Assembly: GCF_000211415.1 (NCBI RefSeq)
Contig: NZ_GL890774.1
Coordinates: forward strand, 503,748 to 567,747
Length of the DNA: 64,000 nucleotides
Source: Enterobacter mori LMG 25706
Lineage (GTDB): Bacteria; Pseudomonadota; Gammaproteobacteria; Enterobacterales; Enterobacteriaceae
Direction of reading: 5' to 3'
Numbering within the stretch: the first letter of the stretch is position 1; the number at the start of each line of letters is the position of its first letter. Under the pieces are notes generated by a model. It had not been told where the DNA came from. It saw only the letters and a program-made list of their open reading frames with translations, and ran no database searches. The translations under genes and the position numbers were made by a program. This document shows, piece after piece, positions 15,527 to 23,935 of this stretch.

Positions 15527-17692
15527 ATGGCCCAGCCTCATGCGGTGGAAGTGCTGCTGCGGCCAGCGGTGGAGCTATACACCGTTGCGGTTTGCGCCAG
15601 CGCCGCGTTGGTGTGCATAGTAGCCCCCTGGTCGCTGGCGTTAAGCCCGCTGCTGGGCTTCGGCAGCGCTCTGGCATTCCTCGTGTTCGGCGGCATCCGC
15701 TTGCGCGAGGCGATGGCCATCTTGCGATACCGCCGCAACATCCGCCGCCTGCCTCGCTATGTCATGACCAGCCGGCAGGTGCCGGTCAGTCGGCAACGCC
15801 TGTTTATCGGCCGCGGTTTTCGCTGGGATCAACGCCACACCCACCGGCTGATGCAGACCTATCGACCGGAGTTTCGGCGCTACGTCGAACCCACACAGGT
15901 CTACCGTCTTGCCCGGCGCGTCGAAGAGCGCCTGGAGTTCGCGCCGTTTCCGCTTTCAAAACTCGCCCGGGTGATTGCGTGGGACAGCCCATTGAATCCC
16001 GCGCGGCCGCTGCCCCCGGTGGGAGGCATGCCACGCCTGCACGGCATCGAGCCGCACGAGATCGACGTCACCCTGCCGCTCGGCGAACGCGTCGGTCACT
16101 CGCTTGTGCTGGGAACCACCCGCGTTGGCAAGACCAGGCTCGCGGAATTGTTCATCACCCAGGACATCCGTCGGCGCAACGCCTCCGGTGAACATGAGGT
16201 CGTCATCGTCTTCGATCCGAAGGGTGACGCAGACCTGTTGAAGCGGATGTACGTCGAGGCCAAACGCGCCGGGCGTGAGGGCGAATTCTATGTATTTCAT
16301 CTCGGATGGCCCGACATTTCGGCCCGCTACAACGCTGTGGGACGTTTCGGCCGCATCAGTGAGGTGGCGACCCGCATCGCCGGGCAGCTTTCCGGGGAAG
16401 GCAATAGCGCTGCATTCCGTGAATTTGCATGGCGGTTCGTCAACATCATCGCCAGGGCCCTGGTGGAGCTGGGGCAGCGGCCGGACTACCTGCTGATCCA
16501 GCGACATGTCGTGAACATCGACGCGCTGTTCATCGAATATGCCCAACGCTACTTCGCAAGCCATGAGCCGAAGGCTTGGGAGATCATCGTTCAGCTGGAG
16601 GGCCGGATCAACGACAAGAACACGCCCCGTCACATGATGGGCAGGGAGAAGCGCGTGGTGGCGCTCGAACAGTATCTGTCTCAGGTGCGCGTATACGACC
16701 CCGTGCTTGATGGCTTGCGGTCGGCAGTGCGTTATGACCGCACCTATTTCGACAAGATCGTCGCGTCGTTGTTGCCGTTGCTTGAGAAGCTCACCACCGG
16801 CAAAACAGCACAGCTGCTCGCCCCCAACTATTCCGACCTGAACGACCCGCGACCGATCTTCGACTGGATGCAGATCATCCGCAAGAGGGCGGTCGTTTAC
16901 GTTGGCCTGGATGCCCTGTCGGATGCGGAGGTCGCGGCGGCGGTCGGAAACTCGATGTTCAGCGATCTGGTATCCGTCGCAGGACACATCTACAAATTCG
17001 GGATTGATGACGGCCTTCCCGGCGCGGCTACCGAGATGAAAATTCCCATTAACGTTCACGCGGACGAATTTAATGAATTAATGGGCGATGAGTTCATTCC
17101 CATGGTCAACAAAGGTGGCGGCGCGGGCCTCCAGGTCACGGCCTATACCCAGACGCTGAGCGATATCGAAGCACGCATCGGCAACCGCGCAAAGGCTGGC
17201 CAGGTCGTCGGCAACTTCAATAATCTCTTCATGTTGCGGGTACGCGAAACGGCCACGGCAGAGCTGTTGACCAAACAGCTTCCCAAGGTCGAGGTTTACA
17301 CGACTTCGCTGATGAGCGGCGCCTCCGATAGCTCGGATATTCGCGGCCAGACGGACTTCACCAGCAACACCCAGGATCGCATCACCACGACAAGCGTGCC
17401 GTTGATCGAACCCGCGCATGTGGTGTCTCTGCCCAAAGGCCAGGCGTTCGCATTGCTGGAGGGCGGGAACCTGTGGAAGGTTCGCATGCCATTGCCGGCG
17501 CCGGACCCGGACGAAGTGATGCCGAAGGATCTGCAGCAACTGGCAGGCTACATGCGCCAGCACTACGTCGAAGCCGGCGACTGGTGGGAAAACCAGGGAC
17601 TTCCCGGCCTTCAGGATGAGCCCCTGCCGGACGACCTTCTCGACGACTTCCGGCACATTACCACAGTTGAAGACGAGGCGGCACTGCCATGA
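15527..17692 (+). CDS. traD: Conjugative coupling protein TraD (type IV secretion ATPase)
   Basis: 721 residues. Two membrane helices at about 18-60 anchor it in the inner membrane. Walker A is LGTTRVGKTRLAE (about 196-208) and Walker B VVIVFDPKGDAD (about 224-235). Later come NVHADEFNELMGDEF (about 510) and TQTLSDIEARIG (about 545). It couples the relaxase-DNA complex to the mating channel and powers DNA export. It belongs to the TraD type of SXT/PFGI-1 ICEs. Start chosen at 15527, eleven bases after the previous stop; the ribosome site is weak, suggesting coupled translation. Confidence 0.93.
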   Translation: MAQPHAVEVLLRPAVELYTVAVCASAALVCIVAPWSLALSPLLGFGSALAFLVFGGIRLREAMAILRYRRNIRRLPRYVMTSRQVPVSRQRLFIGRGFRWDQRHTHRLMQTYRPEFRRYVEPTQVYRLARRVEERLEFAPFPLSKLARVIAWDSPLNPARPLPPVGGMPRLHGIEPHEIDVTLPLGERVGHSLVLGTTRVGKTRLAELFITQDIRRRNASGEHEVVIVFDPKGDADLLKRMYVEAKRAGREGEFYVFHLGWPDISARYNAVGRFGRISEVATRIAGQLSGEGNSAAFREFAWRFVNIIARALVELGQRPDYLLIQRHVVNIDALFIEYAQRYFASHEPKAWEIIVQLEGRINDKNTPRHMMGREKRVVALEQYLSQVRVYDPVLDGLRSAVRYDRTYFDKIVASLLPLLEKLTTGKTAQLLAPNYSDLNDPRPIFDWMQIIRKRAVVYVGLDALSDAEVAAAVGNSMFSDLVSVAGHIYKFGIDDGLPGAATEMKIPINVHADEFNELMGDEFIPMVNKGGGAGLQVTAYTQTLSDIEARIGNRAKAGQVVGNFNNLFMLRVRETATAELLTKQLPKVEVYTTSLMSGASDSSDIRGQTDFTSNTQDRITTTSVPLIEPAHVVSLPKGQAFALLEGGNLWKVRMPLPAPDPDEVMPKDLQQLAGYMRQHYVEAGDWWENQGLPGLQDEPLPDDLLDDFRHITTVEDEAALP

Positions 17693-18438
17693 GCGATCCG
17701 GCCGCAACAGCGCAACGCCAGCAGAACCGCCAGCAGGGGCTGATCGCCGGCATCATCACGCTGCCGTTTCGCTTCTTCGGGGTACTGTGCGGCTCGCTCC
17801 TTCTGTGCATCGTCATCGAGTGCGTGGGCATGCACCTGTTCTGGCCGGAACAAGGATGGCGGCACGCAGAGGGAATGCTGGACTACGAGCTGACCCAGCT
17901 CTCCGGCCACTTCACCCGCAGCGCTCTCATACAGGAGCCGGGGCGAACCGCCCATTGGCTGGTCGAACAGGCCTACGAGTGGACCTTCGTCAAAACCGGC
18001 CTGCTGGAATGGATGCGCACTGCGGCGAACCATGCCAGCGCTCCCAGCCATGGCACAGCGCGGGATTTTCGCTACTACATCAGCCAGGCCTATGTCTGGG
18101 TGGAAAGCTACCTGATCGCCGCGGCGTTCACGACCCTGGTGTTCATCGTGCGCCTGATGGTGTTGGTGCTGACCTTGCCGCTGTTCCTGATGGCAGCTTT
18201 CGTCGGGCTGGTCGACGGCCTCGTGCGCCGCGACATCCGCCGTTTCGGCGCCGGACGGGAATCCGGCTTCATCTATCATCGCGCCAAAGCATCGCTGATG
18301 CCGCTGGCGGTGCTGCCATGGGTGATCTACCTGGCGCTTCCAGTGAGTATCAGTCCCTTGCTCATCCTGTTGCCCAGCGCGATGTTGCTGGGATTGGCAA
18401 TGGACATCGCCGCCGGAAGCTTCAAGAAGTATTTATAG
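17689..18438 (+). CDS. TIGR03747 family ICE membrane protein
   Basis: 249 residues, overlapping traD by four bases. Four or so membrane segments are visible (about 18-40, 145-175, 205-225, 222-245), with GLVDGLVRRDIRRFGAGRESGFIYHRAK (about 168-195) as a conserved cytoplasmic loop typical of TIGR03747. It always follows traD and probably works with it at the inner membrane. It is the last gene before the csrA/hipBA cargo. Confidence 0.9.
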   Translation: MSDPAATAQRQQNRQQGLIAGIITLPFRFFGVLCGSLLLCIVIECVGMHLFWPEQGWRHAEGMLDYELTQLSGHFTRSALIQEPGRTAHWLVEQAYEWTFVKTGLLEWMRTAANHASAPSHGTARDFRYYISQAYVWVESYLIAAAFTTLVFIVRLMVLVLTLPLFLMAAFVGLVDGLVRRDIRRFGAGRESGFIYHRAKASLMPLAVLPWVIYLALPVSISPLLILLPSAMLLGLAMDIAAGSFKKYL

Positions 18439-18480
18439 GTGTATTGCCACAATGCAAACTGACACTCGGGTCTGCAAAAG

Positions 18481-18525
18481 TTGATCGGCAATAACGATCA
18501 ATCTTCAATTGTTGATCTGCAAAAG
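18481..18525. promoter_or_regulatory. TTGATC motif cluster upstream of csrA
   Basis: TTGATCG (18481-18487) and CGATCAA (18495-18501) form an inverted repeat, and TTGATC recurs at 18512. The decamer TCTGCAAAAG is present at 18471 and 18516. This dense repeat group looks like a regulator binding region for the csrA transcript or for read-through from the traD operon. Confidence 0.45.
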
Positions 18526-18624
18526 CATTCATGAAACACGAAATACTTCTGCCATGATGAAATTCCACCCGGTACGTCAAAGACAGGGAGCCCGGAGTGG
18601 AATAGCGACCAACACCATGGAAAT

Positions 18625-18652
18625 CCGCCCGCGCTGTCATTGGCGGTTTTTT
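18625..18652 (+). terminator. Probable terminator
   Basis: CCGCC (18625-18629) pairs with GGCGG (18642-18646), followed by six T. It would end transcription from the traD block. A second small hairpin, GGCCAT/ATGGCC (18659-18672), follows just before csrA. Confidence 0.55.
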
Positions 18653-18710
18653 CCCTCCGGCCATTGATGGCCTTTTCGGCAGACAAAAAAAACGCCAGCA
18701 AGGACGGTAA

Positions 18711-18908
18711 ATGCTCATTCTGACGCGCCGCGTCGGTGAAATTATCCGTATCGGGGACGATATCACCGTCACCGTCCTGGGGGTCAAAGGCCAGCAGGTG
18801 AAGTTCGGAACCTCTGCGCCGAAGGACGTGAATGTTCATAGAGAGGAAATCTATGACCGGATTCACGGCGAAAGAGTTTCGGCTCTTTCTGGAAAGAATC
18901 TCTATTAG
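18711..18908 (+). CDS. csrA: CsrA/RsmA family RNA-binding regulator carried by the ICE
   Basis: 65 residues, the full CsrA length. [10 protein letters not shown] at the start and the RNA-contact segment [10 protein letters not shown] (about 40-49) with the key Arg are kept. CsrA dimers bind GGA in leader RNAs and block or stabilise translation. An AAGGA ribosome site precedes the ATG. The gene stands alone between two terminators among cargo, so it may regulate ICE leaders, which all carry GGAG-type sites, or rewire host carbon and motility control; both are inference. Confidence 0.93.
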   Translation: MLILTRRVGEIIRIGDDITVTVLGVKGQQVKFGTSAPKDVNVHREEIYDRIHGERVSALSGKNLY

Positions 18909-18924
18909 ACAGAAGCTATGAATA

Positions 18925-18954
18925 CAGGCGCAATTTTGCGCCTGCTTCTCTTTT
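18925..18954 (+). terminator. Rho-independent terminator of csrA
   Basis: CAGGCGCAA and TTGCGCCTG pair perfectly (18925-18944) and are followed by CTTCTCTTTT. Transcription of csrA and the oppositely directed hipA converge here. Confidence 0.8.
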
Positions 18955-18969
18955 CAGTTAGTGGGTCGA

Positions 18970-20259
18970 TCAACCCAGCAGCGTTTTCGCAAGCGACATC
19001 TGTTCATGCTCGAATGCGGGCGCGAAATCGTCCAGCTCGTTCGAGCGCAACCCCACCGCGGCACTGAGCGCCACCTTCCGCCAATCCACAACGGCTGCAT
19101 GCACTTCGGCCAGAACGGCCAGCGCATCGCTCCTGCTCAACGAAAAATACGCGCTTCGGGCCAGCAGCATCTCAATATCGGTGATCGGCCCATCCTCTTC
19201 TGACAGCCAGGTCTTGGATTCCCGATCCTTGTCGGGGAAGGGATTGACGTCGAAGGCCGGCGCCAGTCGCCATAGCCCCTGTTCGACATGCAGAAAACCA
19301 TGGTTCTGCAGGTGGTCGTCCACATTGGTGATCAACAGGTTGAAGACCAGACGCCGCCACAATTGCTGTACATCGGCGGTCGGCGCATGTCCCAGCGAGC
19401 GGATAACGTCCGCGATCTCGGTGTAGCTTCGATCCTCTTCGCGCGAAGCCTGGAGCATGGATGCGGCCGACTGATACGGTATACGCCCGTCGGCACCATC
19501 GCGATCGAAACGGCGGATGATCGCGACCGGTATGCCGTCGAGTTCCACGATACGGGCAGGCGCAGCGTCGATGCCGGCACGTTGCGCCAGGCACAGCGCC
19601 AGCACCTCTCCGCGCGTCACGCTGCGCGTGTCTCCCACGCTCGGGAATTTTCCGATAGCCAGCGCGCCATCTTCATCGACCACAGTGCTCTTGGGCCGCA
19701 TGCCGCCAAGAGACGTGCCCTTGCCCTGCAGGTAACGCAGATCCTCGGTGCTTTCCTGGCCTTGCTCAACCGCACGGCTGGCGCTGTAGATGCGTTGCAG
19801 TTCCAGAAGCGGCGGTGTGCTACGCCTGCCGTCCTCCACCGTCCGACAATAGCAGCCATCCTGGTCGCGCAGACGCAAGGCGCCAACCCGACTAAAGTCG
19901 TCAACCGCCAGCAGGTAGTCCAGCTCGGTCAGCGGGGAGAGCGCTGCGTTGTCCTTCCGGCGCTTGGCGTGGTCCCGCGCGATGACCCTGCGTCCCCATG
20001 CGTCTGGAGCCGTATCAGCAAGGGCGAAGTGAAAGACCGAATCATGCGCTGACGGTGCCCTGCGTGGTTGATACCCGGCGTGAAGACCGAGATCGGCGGA
20101 CACATTGAAGCCGGTCGGGTTTGCCAGCCAGTCCTGGTCGTAGGCGAAGGTTGTGTTTTCGCGGCGGCCCTGCTTGACGTAGACGAGGGTGCCAACTGGC
20201 GTGCCCGCCTTGCCGATGCAGACCTGAATCTGCTGACGTATCGAAACAGCCGATTTCAT
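18970..20259 (-). CDS. hipA: HipA family toxin kinase
   Basis: 429 residues, close to E. coli HipA (440). HipA N-terminal part with GTLVYVKQGRRENTTFAYD (about 23-41), the Gly-rich loop KGTSLGGMRPKSTV (about 174-187), the ATP-binding Lys in AIGKFPS (about 195), and the kinase motif LLITNVDDHLQNHGF (about 302-316). HipA-type kinases phosphorylate host proteins such as glutamyl-tRNA synthetase and cause growth arrest or persistence. The upstream antitoxin gene overlaps by four bases. It is a cargo pair that may stabilise the ICE. Confidence 0.9.
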   Translation of the reverse strand: MKSAVSIRQQIQVCIGKAGTPVGTLVYVKQGRRENTTFAYDQDWLANPTGFNVSADLGLHAGYQPRRAPSAHDSVFHFALADTAPDAWGRRVIARDHAKRRKDNAALSPLTELDYLLAVDDFSRVGALRLRDQDGCYCRTVEDGRRSTPPLLELQRIYSASRAVEQGQESTEDLRYLQGKGTSLGGMRPKSTVVDEDGALAIGKFPSVGDTRSVTRGEVLALCLAQRAGIDAAPARIVELDGIPVAIIRRFDRDGADGRIPYQSAASMLQASREEDRSYTEIADVIRSLGHAPTADVQQLWRRLVFNLLITNVDDHLQNHGFLHVEQGLWRLAPAFDVNPFPDKDRESKTWLSEEDGPITDIEMLLARSAYFSLSRSDALAVLAEVHAAVVDWRKVALSAAVGLRSNELDDFAPAFEHEQMSLAKTLLG

Positions 20260-20624
20260 AGCGCCCCCGATTTGCCCGGCTTGCTACGCACGCGCTGGGG
20301 CAGGTTTTCGTCCATCAGCGTCAGGCCGATGTCGTCACGCGCCGTATCCAGCAGGCCAGCCAGCGCCTGTATCTCACCGAAGACATGCAGTGCGCGGGCA
20401 AAGAAGTGGATGGGCACGCGCACATCACCTTTTTCCATGCGCCGGACGGTGGACACGGATGCGCCCATTCGCTCGGCCAGCGAGGCCTGCGAAATCCGGC
20501 GGCGCCTGCGTGCCAGCGCGATGTCGCTGCCGAGCTTGCGGATGGCACGCTCGACAGGCAGCGGCAATGGAACATCTACTTTATCACTCTCAACGGAGTG
20601 ACTATCTGGTTTATGTGTTTTCAT
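20256..20624 (-). CDS. hipB: HipB-like HTH antitoxin
   Basis: 122 residues from the ATG at 20624; a longer start at 20660 or a shorter TTG start near 20560 cannot be excluded. The helix-turn-helix reads ISQASLAERMGASVSTVRRMEKGD (about 45-68). It should bind HipA and repress the operon. Two similar palindromes flank the start (20584-20601 and 20665-20680); with the TTG start both would be upstream. The C-terminus is Lys/Arg-rich. Confidence 0.85.
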   Translation of the reverse strand: MKTHKPDSHSVESDKVDVPLPLPVERAIRKLGSDIALARRRRRISQASLAERMGASVSTVRRMEKGDVRVPIHFFARALHVFGEIQALAGLLDTARDDIGLTLMDENLPQRVRSKPGKSGAL

Positions 20625-20680
20625 GAGGCGGATTATTGCATTCTCCCGCCTAACTTTCAATAACCGCTCTCAAGGGAGCG
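20584..20680. promoter_or_regulatory. Twin palindromic operators of hipBA
   Basis: CACTCTCAACGGAGTG (20585-20600) and CGCTCTCAAGGGAGCG (20665-20680) are imperfect palindromes sharing the consensus CRCTCTCAASGGAGYG. Paired arm bases differ together. They are 80 bp apart around the hipB start and are the natural candidates for HipB binding. Confidence 0.65.
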
Positions 20681-20746
20681 CGCTTGTCAGATTAGCACCC
20701 CTATCGGAATGCTTATTTGCAGTGGAAGCATCTTTCTCCTGATATT

Positions 20747-20770
20747 GCGCAAGCGGTTCCGGCGCAAGCG
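20747..20770. repeat. Direct repeat upstream of the mating-pore operon
   Basis: GCGCAAGCG occurs at 20747-20755 and 20762-20770, fifteen bases apart. It lies about 200 bases before the RAQPRD gene in the only sizeable gap there, so it may be a regulator site for the transfer operon. The rest of 20681-20964 shows no gene. Confidence 0.4.
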
Positions 20771-20964
20771 AACACGCCACATTCGATCCCTGTCCCCCCA
20801 GCGAGCACCCACAGCCGACAGCGGCCGATACCACGTGGGCACGTCCGGACAGGCATATCCCCCGCATCCCAGGAATGTGGTGAGCCGGCAGTTCTCATTG
20901 TTTGCGGCTTTCACACGCTCACCGCCGCAGCATCAAGCCATTACGTATCAACGGGGAATGCACG

Positions 20965-21321
20965 ATGGCACGGTCCTACCGCCCGGCACTTGCAAGGCGC
21001 AGCACGCTCGCAGCGCTGCTGATTATCGGCCTGTCGACGGCTCTACCGGCAGTCGCGACCGACGACAGCACTGAGAAGGAGCACCTGGCGGCATTCGTTC
21101 GCCAGCTGGACCTGCTCGGTCGTCTCGCGAAGCAGTCCGCTGCGACCGCATCGCAGGAGCGCGCCCGCTATCACTTCGACTACACCCGCCTCACGGCTGA
21201 CCTGCAGCGCATGCGGACCGGCATCAACGACTACCTGACGCCGCAGCGCGCCCAACCGCGCGACCCCGCTGCGTTGCAGGGCGACTACCGACAGGACTCC
21301 GAACAGGAGCCGAAGAAATGA
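20965..21321 (+). CDS. RAQPRD family ICE protein
   Basis: 118 residues with a signal peptide (about 1-30, ending AVA). The C-terminal QRAQPRDPAALQGDY gives the family its name. It is a periplasmic protein that opens the mating-pore operon of type G systems; the function is unknown. The next gene overlaps its stop by ATGA. Start at 20965 was preferred over an in-frame upstream codon because the signal peptide begins there. Confidence 0.93.
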   Translation: MARSYRPALARRSTLAALLIIGLSTALPAVATDDSTEKEHLAAFVRQLDLLGRLAKQSAATASQERARYHFDYTRLTADLQRMRTGINDYLTPQRAQPRDPAALQGDYRQDSEQEPKK

Positions 21322-21551
21322 ATTCCAGCCAGATCACCGCCTTTCAGACAAACGGCGGCTTCACCCCATCCGCCGTCTCCGTCGTGCTGGTCGGCGCCGT
21401 GTTCGCGGTCCTGCTGCTGTGGGGCGTGTGGGCGCTGCGTACGGCCTATGTTGGCTGGTCGGAGCAGCGGATTTCCCAGCGTCAGTTCCTCGGTGTCGCG
21501 GTGCGTTTTGTCGCGATGTACGTCGTGCTGACTTTTTTCCTCCTCTCGTAA
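21318..21551 (+). CDS. TIGR03758 family ICE membrane protein
   Basis: 77 residues with two membrane helices (about 18-40 and 58-76) and a short basic loop (GWSEQRISQRQF). Size and FQTNGGFTPSAV at the start match TIGR03758. It probably forms part of the inner membrane core of the pilus or channel, like small pilin-type subunits. Confidence 0.9.
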   Translation: MNSSQITAFQTNGGFTPSAVSVVLVGAVFAVLLLWGVWALRTAYVGWSEQRISQRQFLGVAVRFVAMYVVLTFFLLS

Positions 21552-21567
21552 CGCAAAGGCTCACATC

Positions 21568-21933
21568 ATGAATCCGGTTTCGCATCCCTTCCGCTACGCA
21601 CGCATCGCCGCCCTGGCTTCCCTGCCGGCGTTTGCCATGCTGAGTTCGCTCGCTCAGGCCCAGGGCCTGCCCACGCTTGAAGACCCGTCGCGCGGCACGG
21701 GCTCGGGCATCATGGATACGCTGCGCAACTACGGCTACGACATCGTGATGCTGATCGCCTTGCTGGTGGTCGCATCGATGTTCGTCGGCGTTTGCTATCA
21801 CGCTTACGGCACCTATGCCGAAATCCACACGGGCCGCAAAACGTGGGGCCAGTTCGGTCTGACAGTCGCGGTAGGCGCCGTCCTCCTGGTCGTCGGCATC
21901 TGGCTGCTCACCGAAGCCACTGGCGTTCTGTGA
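21568..21933 (+). CDS. TIGR03745 family ICE membrane protein
   Basis: 121 residues: signal peptide (about 1-31), then two helices (about 57-77 and 95-115) with GLPTLEDPSRGTGSGIMDTLRNYGYD between them. This hairpin topology is like VirB2-type pilins, and TIGR03745 is considered the pilin candidate of type G systems (inference from topology and position). Confidence 0.9.
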   Translation: MNPVSHPFRYARIAALASLPAFAMLSSLAQAQGLPTLEDPSRGTGSGIMDTLRNYGYDIVMLIALLVVASMFVGVCYHAYGTYAEIHTGRKTWGQFGLTVAVGAVLLVVGIWLLTEATGVL

Positions 21934-21942
21934 GGTACGAGC

Positions 21943-22344
21943 ATGTCTGAGCATCAGGACGTCCGGCCTGACGGAACTGTAGCGTTCCTGCCGCATCGCC
22001 TCAACCGCCATCCCGTGGTCGTTCGCGGCCTCACGGCCGATGAACTATGGGTGTGTGCGGGCCTGTCGGGCGCGGCCGGCCTGTCGGTGGGCATTCCGCT
22101 GGCGATTGTCTTCTCGATGATCGCCATCGCGCCCACCACCATCGTGCTCGGCATCGCCGCCGGCGTCTTTGCCGGCGGCGGCATATTGCGCCGCCAGAAA
22201 CGCGGCAGGCCAGACACCTGGCTTTACCGGCAGATCCAATGGTGGACCGCACGACGGCATCCGGGCATTGCCCAGTTCGTCGGCGGGCGGGACCTGGTGA
22301 CCCGTTCGGGCTACTGGACAACCAGGCGGAGGGCCGCCTCATGA
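21943..22344 (+). CDS. TIGR03750 family conjugal transfer protein (TraL/VirB3-like)
   Basis: 133 residues. FLPHRLNRHPVVVRGLTADEL (about 15-35) leads into two membrane helices (about 38-80), then a basic tail with RRQKRGRPDTWLYRQIQWW. It corresponds to the small VirB3/TraL inner membrane subunit. Stop overlaps the next start (ATGA). Confidence 0.9.
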   Translation: MSEHQDVRPDGTVAFLPHRLNRHPVVVRGLTADELWVCAGLSGAAGLSVGIPLAIVFSMIAIAPTTIVLGIAAGVFAGGGILRRQKRGRPDTWLYRQIQWWTARRHPGIAQFVGGRDLVTRSGYWTTRRRAAS

Positions 22345-23033
22345 GCCGGTTCAAGAACGAGATTACCCATCTGCAGGCGCATATCAAGACCCTGCGCCTG
22401 GGCGCGGGCGCTTTGCTGCTGGTGGCCCTGGTCATGGGGATCGGCTGGTGGAATGCGCCGCGCGACCTGACCATTCACGTGCCGCCGGACCTGCGCTCGG
22501 GCAGCACCAGGAAATGGTGGGAAGTGCCGCCAGAGTCGGTTTATTCGTTCTCGTTTTATATCTGGCAGCAACTCCAGCGCTGGCCCGTCAATGGCGATGA
22601 AGACTATTCCCGCAACATCCATGTACTGTCGCCTTACTTCACGCCATCCTGCCAGAGTTTCCTGCGCCACGACTACGAATATCGCCGCACGGGCGGCGAA
22701 CTGCGTCAGCGCGTGCGCGGCATCTACGAGATCCCCGGCCGGGGCTACGGAGAAGACCCCACGCTGCGCGTCAGGGCCGTCTCGGACAGCGACTGGATCG
22801 TCACGCTGGATGTGACCGCAGACGAATATTACGGCTCCGAACAGGTCAAGCGCGCGCTGGTGCGCTACCCCCTCAAGGTCGTGCGCTCGGATGTCGATCC
22901 GGAACGCAACCCGTTCGGTCTGGCCATCGACTGCTACAGCGGCGCGCCGCAGCGCATCACCACCCCTGCCCCTGTGCCCCAGACCAGAGCGACATCCGGC
23001 GGCCTCGGCGGCCCATTGGGAGACACGCCATGA
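22341..23033 (+). CDS. TIGR03746/PFL_4703 ICE protein (TraE/VirB5- or VirB8-like)
   Basis: 230 residues. One N-terminal membrane helix (about 20-40), then a periplasmic domain with VPPESVYSFSFYIWQQLQRWP (about 65-85) and YFTPSCQSFLRHDY. The topology matches TraE/VirB8 type periplasmic assembly factors. It sits between the TraL-like and TIGR03749 genes and overlaps both neighbours by four bases. Confidence 0.9.
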   Translation: MSRFKNEITHLQAHIKTLRLGAGALLLVALVMGIGWWNAPRDLTIHVPPDLRSGSTRKWWEVPPESVYSFSFYIWQQLQRWPVNGDEDYSRNIHVLSPYFTPSCQSFLRHDYEYRRTGGELRQRVRGIYEIPGRGYGEDPTLRVRAVSDSDWIVTLDVTADEYYGSEQVKRALVRYPLKVVRSDVDPERNPFGLAIDCYSGAPQRITTPAPVPQTRATSGGLGGPLGDTP

Positions 23034-23935
23034 AACACGTCCTCTATCTCCTCGGCATCCTGGTCACCGCGGGACTGCCCACTGCGGCCCAGGCGCTGGA
23101 AATCCTGCGCTGGGAGCGACTGCCGCTGGCTGTGTCCCTGCATGTGGATCAGGAGCGCGTCGTCTTTATCGACCGCAACGTCCGTGTCGGCGTCCCGGCA
23201 TCGCTGGCCGGCCGCCTGCGTATCCAGAGTGCCGGCGGCGCGATCTACCTGCGTGCAAGCGAACCGATCGAGCCCACGCGACTGCAATTGCAGGACGCCG
23301 ATAGCGGCGCGTTGATCCTGCTGGACATTGCCGCCGAAGCTGCGCCGGCAGGTCAGCCACCGCTGGAGCCTGTGCGCATTGTCGAAGCCGAGGGTGCGCC
23401 CACCCGCTACGGCGACCTGACGGCGGCAGCAACGGCTGACGACGACACGCAGGACGCGGTGTCCCGCACAGCTCGCCAGACGCCCGTGCCCGTAGTGCTG
23501 ACACGCTATGCCGCCCAGAACCTCTATGCGCCCCTGCGTACTGTCGAACCGGTATCCGGCATCACGCGTGTCAATCTGAAGCGCAACCTGCCGCTGGACA
23601 CCTTGCTGCCGACCTTGCCGGTACGCACCCGGGCGCTCGCCGCCTGGTGGCTCGATGGCCTTTGGGTCACGGCTGTGCGTCTCACCAACACCTCGAAACG
23701 CTGGCTGTCTCTCGACCCACGCGATCTGCAAGGCGACTTCATGACGGGGGCCTTCCAGCACAACACGCTGGGGCCGGCCGGTACGCCCGATGACACGTCG
23801 GTGGTTTATCTGGTGACCAAAGGACACGGCCTGGCTGAATCGCTGCTGCCAACGATCAGTCCCGTCAACGCGGCGCTGAACCTACCGGGGCCGAAGGCAC
23901 CGACCGCCAAGAATGGAGGCCGTCATGAAAGGTAA
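23030..23935 (+). CDS. TIGR03749 family ICE protein (TraK/VirB9-like)
   Basis: 301 residues with a signal peptide (about 1-23, ending AQA) and LEILRWERLPLAVSLHVDQERVVF next. The beta-rich N-terminal domain and length fit the TraK/VirB9 outer membrane core component. The C-terminal part has VYLVTKGHGLAESLLP. The next gene starts inside its last codons (23925), a tight overlap typical of this operon. Confidence 0.9.
   Translation: MKHVLYLLGILVTAGLPTAAQALEILRWERLPLAVSLHVDQERVVFIDRNVRVGVPASLAGRLRIQSAGGAIYLRASEPIEPTRLQLQDADSGALILLDIAAEAAPAGQPPLEPVRIVEAEGAPTRYGDLTAAATADDDTQDAVSRTARQTPVPVVLTRYAAQNLYAPLRTVEPVSGITRVNLKRNLPLDTLLPTLPVRTRALAAWWLDGLWVTAVRLTNTSKRWLSLDPRDLQGDFMTGAFQHNTLGPAGTPDDTSVVYLVTKGHGLAESLLPTISPVNAALNLPGPKAPTAKNGGRHER

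Noticed and set aside
15956-17059. A 367-codon open frame on the - strand
   Set aside because: Shadow of traD, with no recognisable domain.
20681-20964. oriT or replication origin from the GCGCAAGCG repeats
   Set aside because: Two copies of a 9-mer are too little evidence, and the relaxase gene is 16 kb away.
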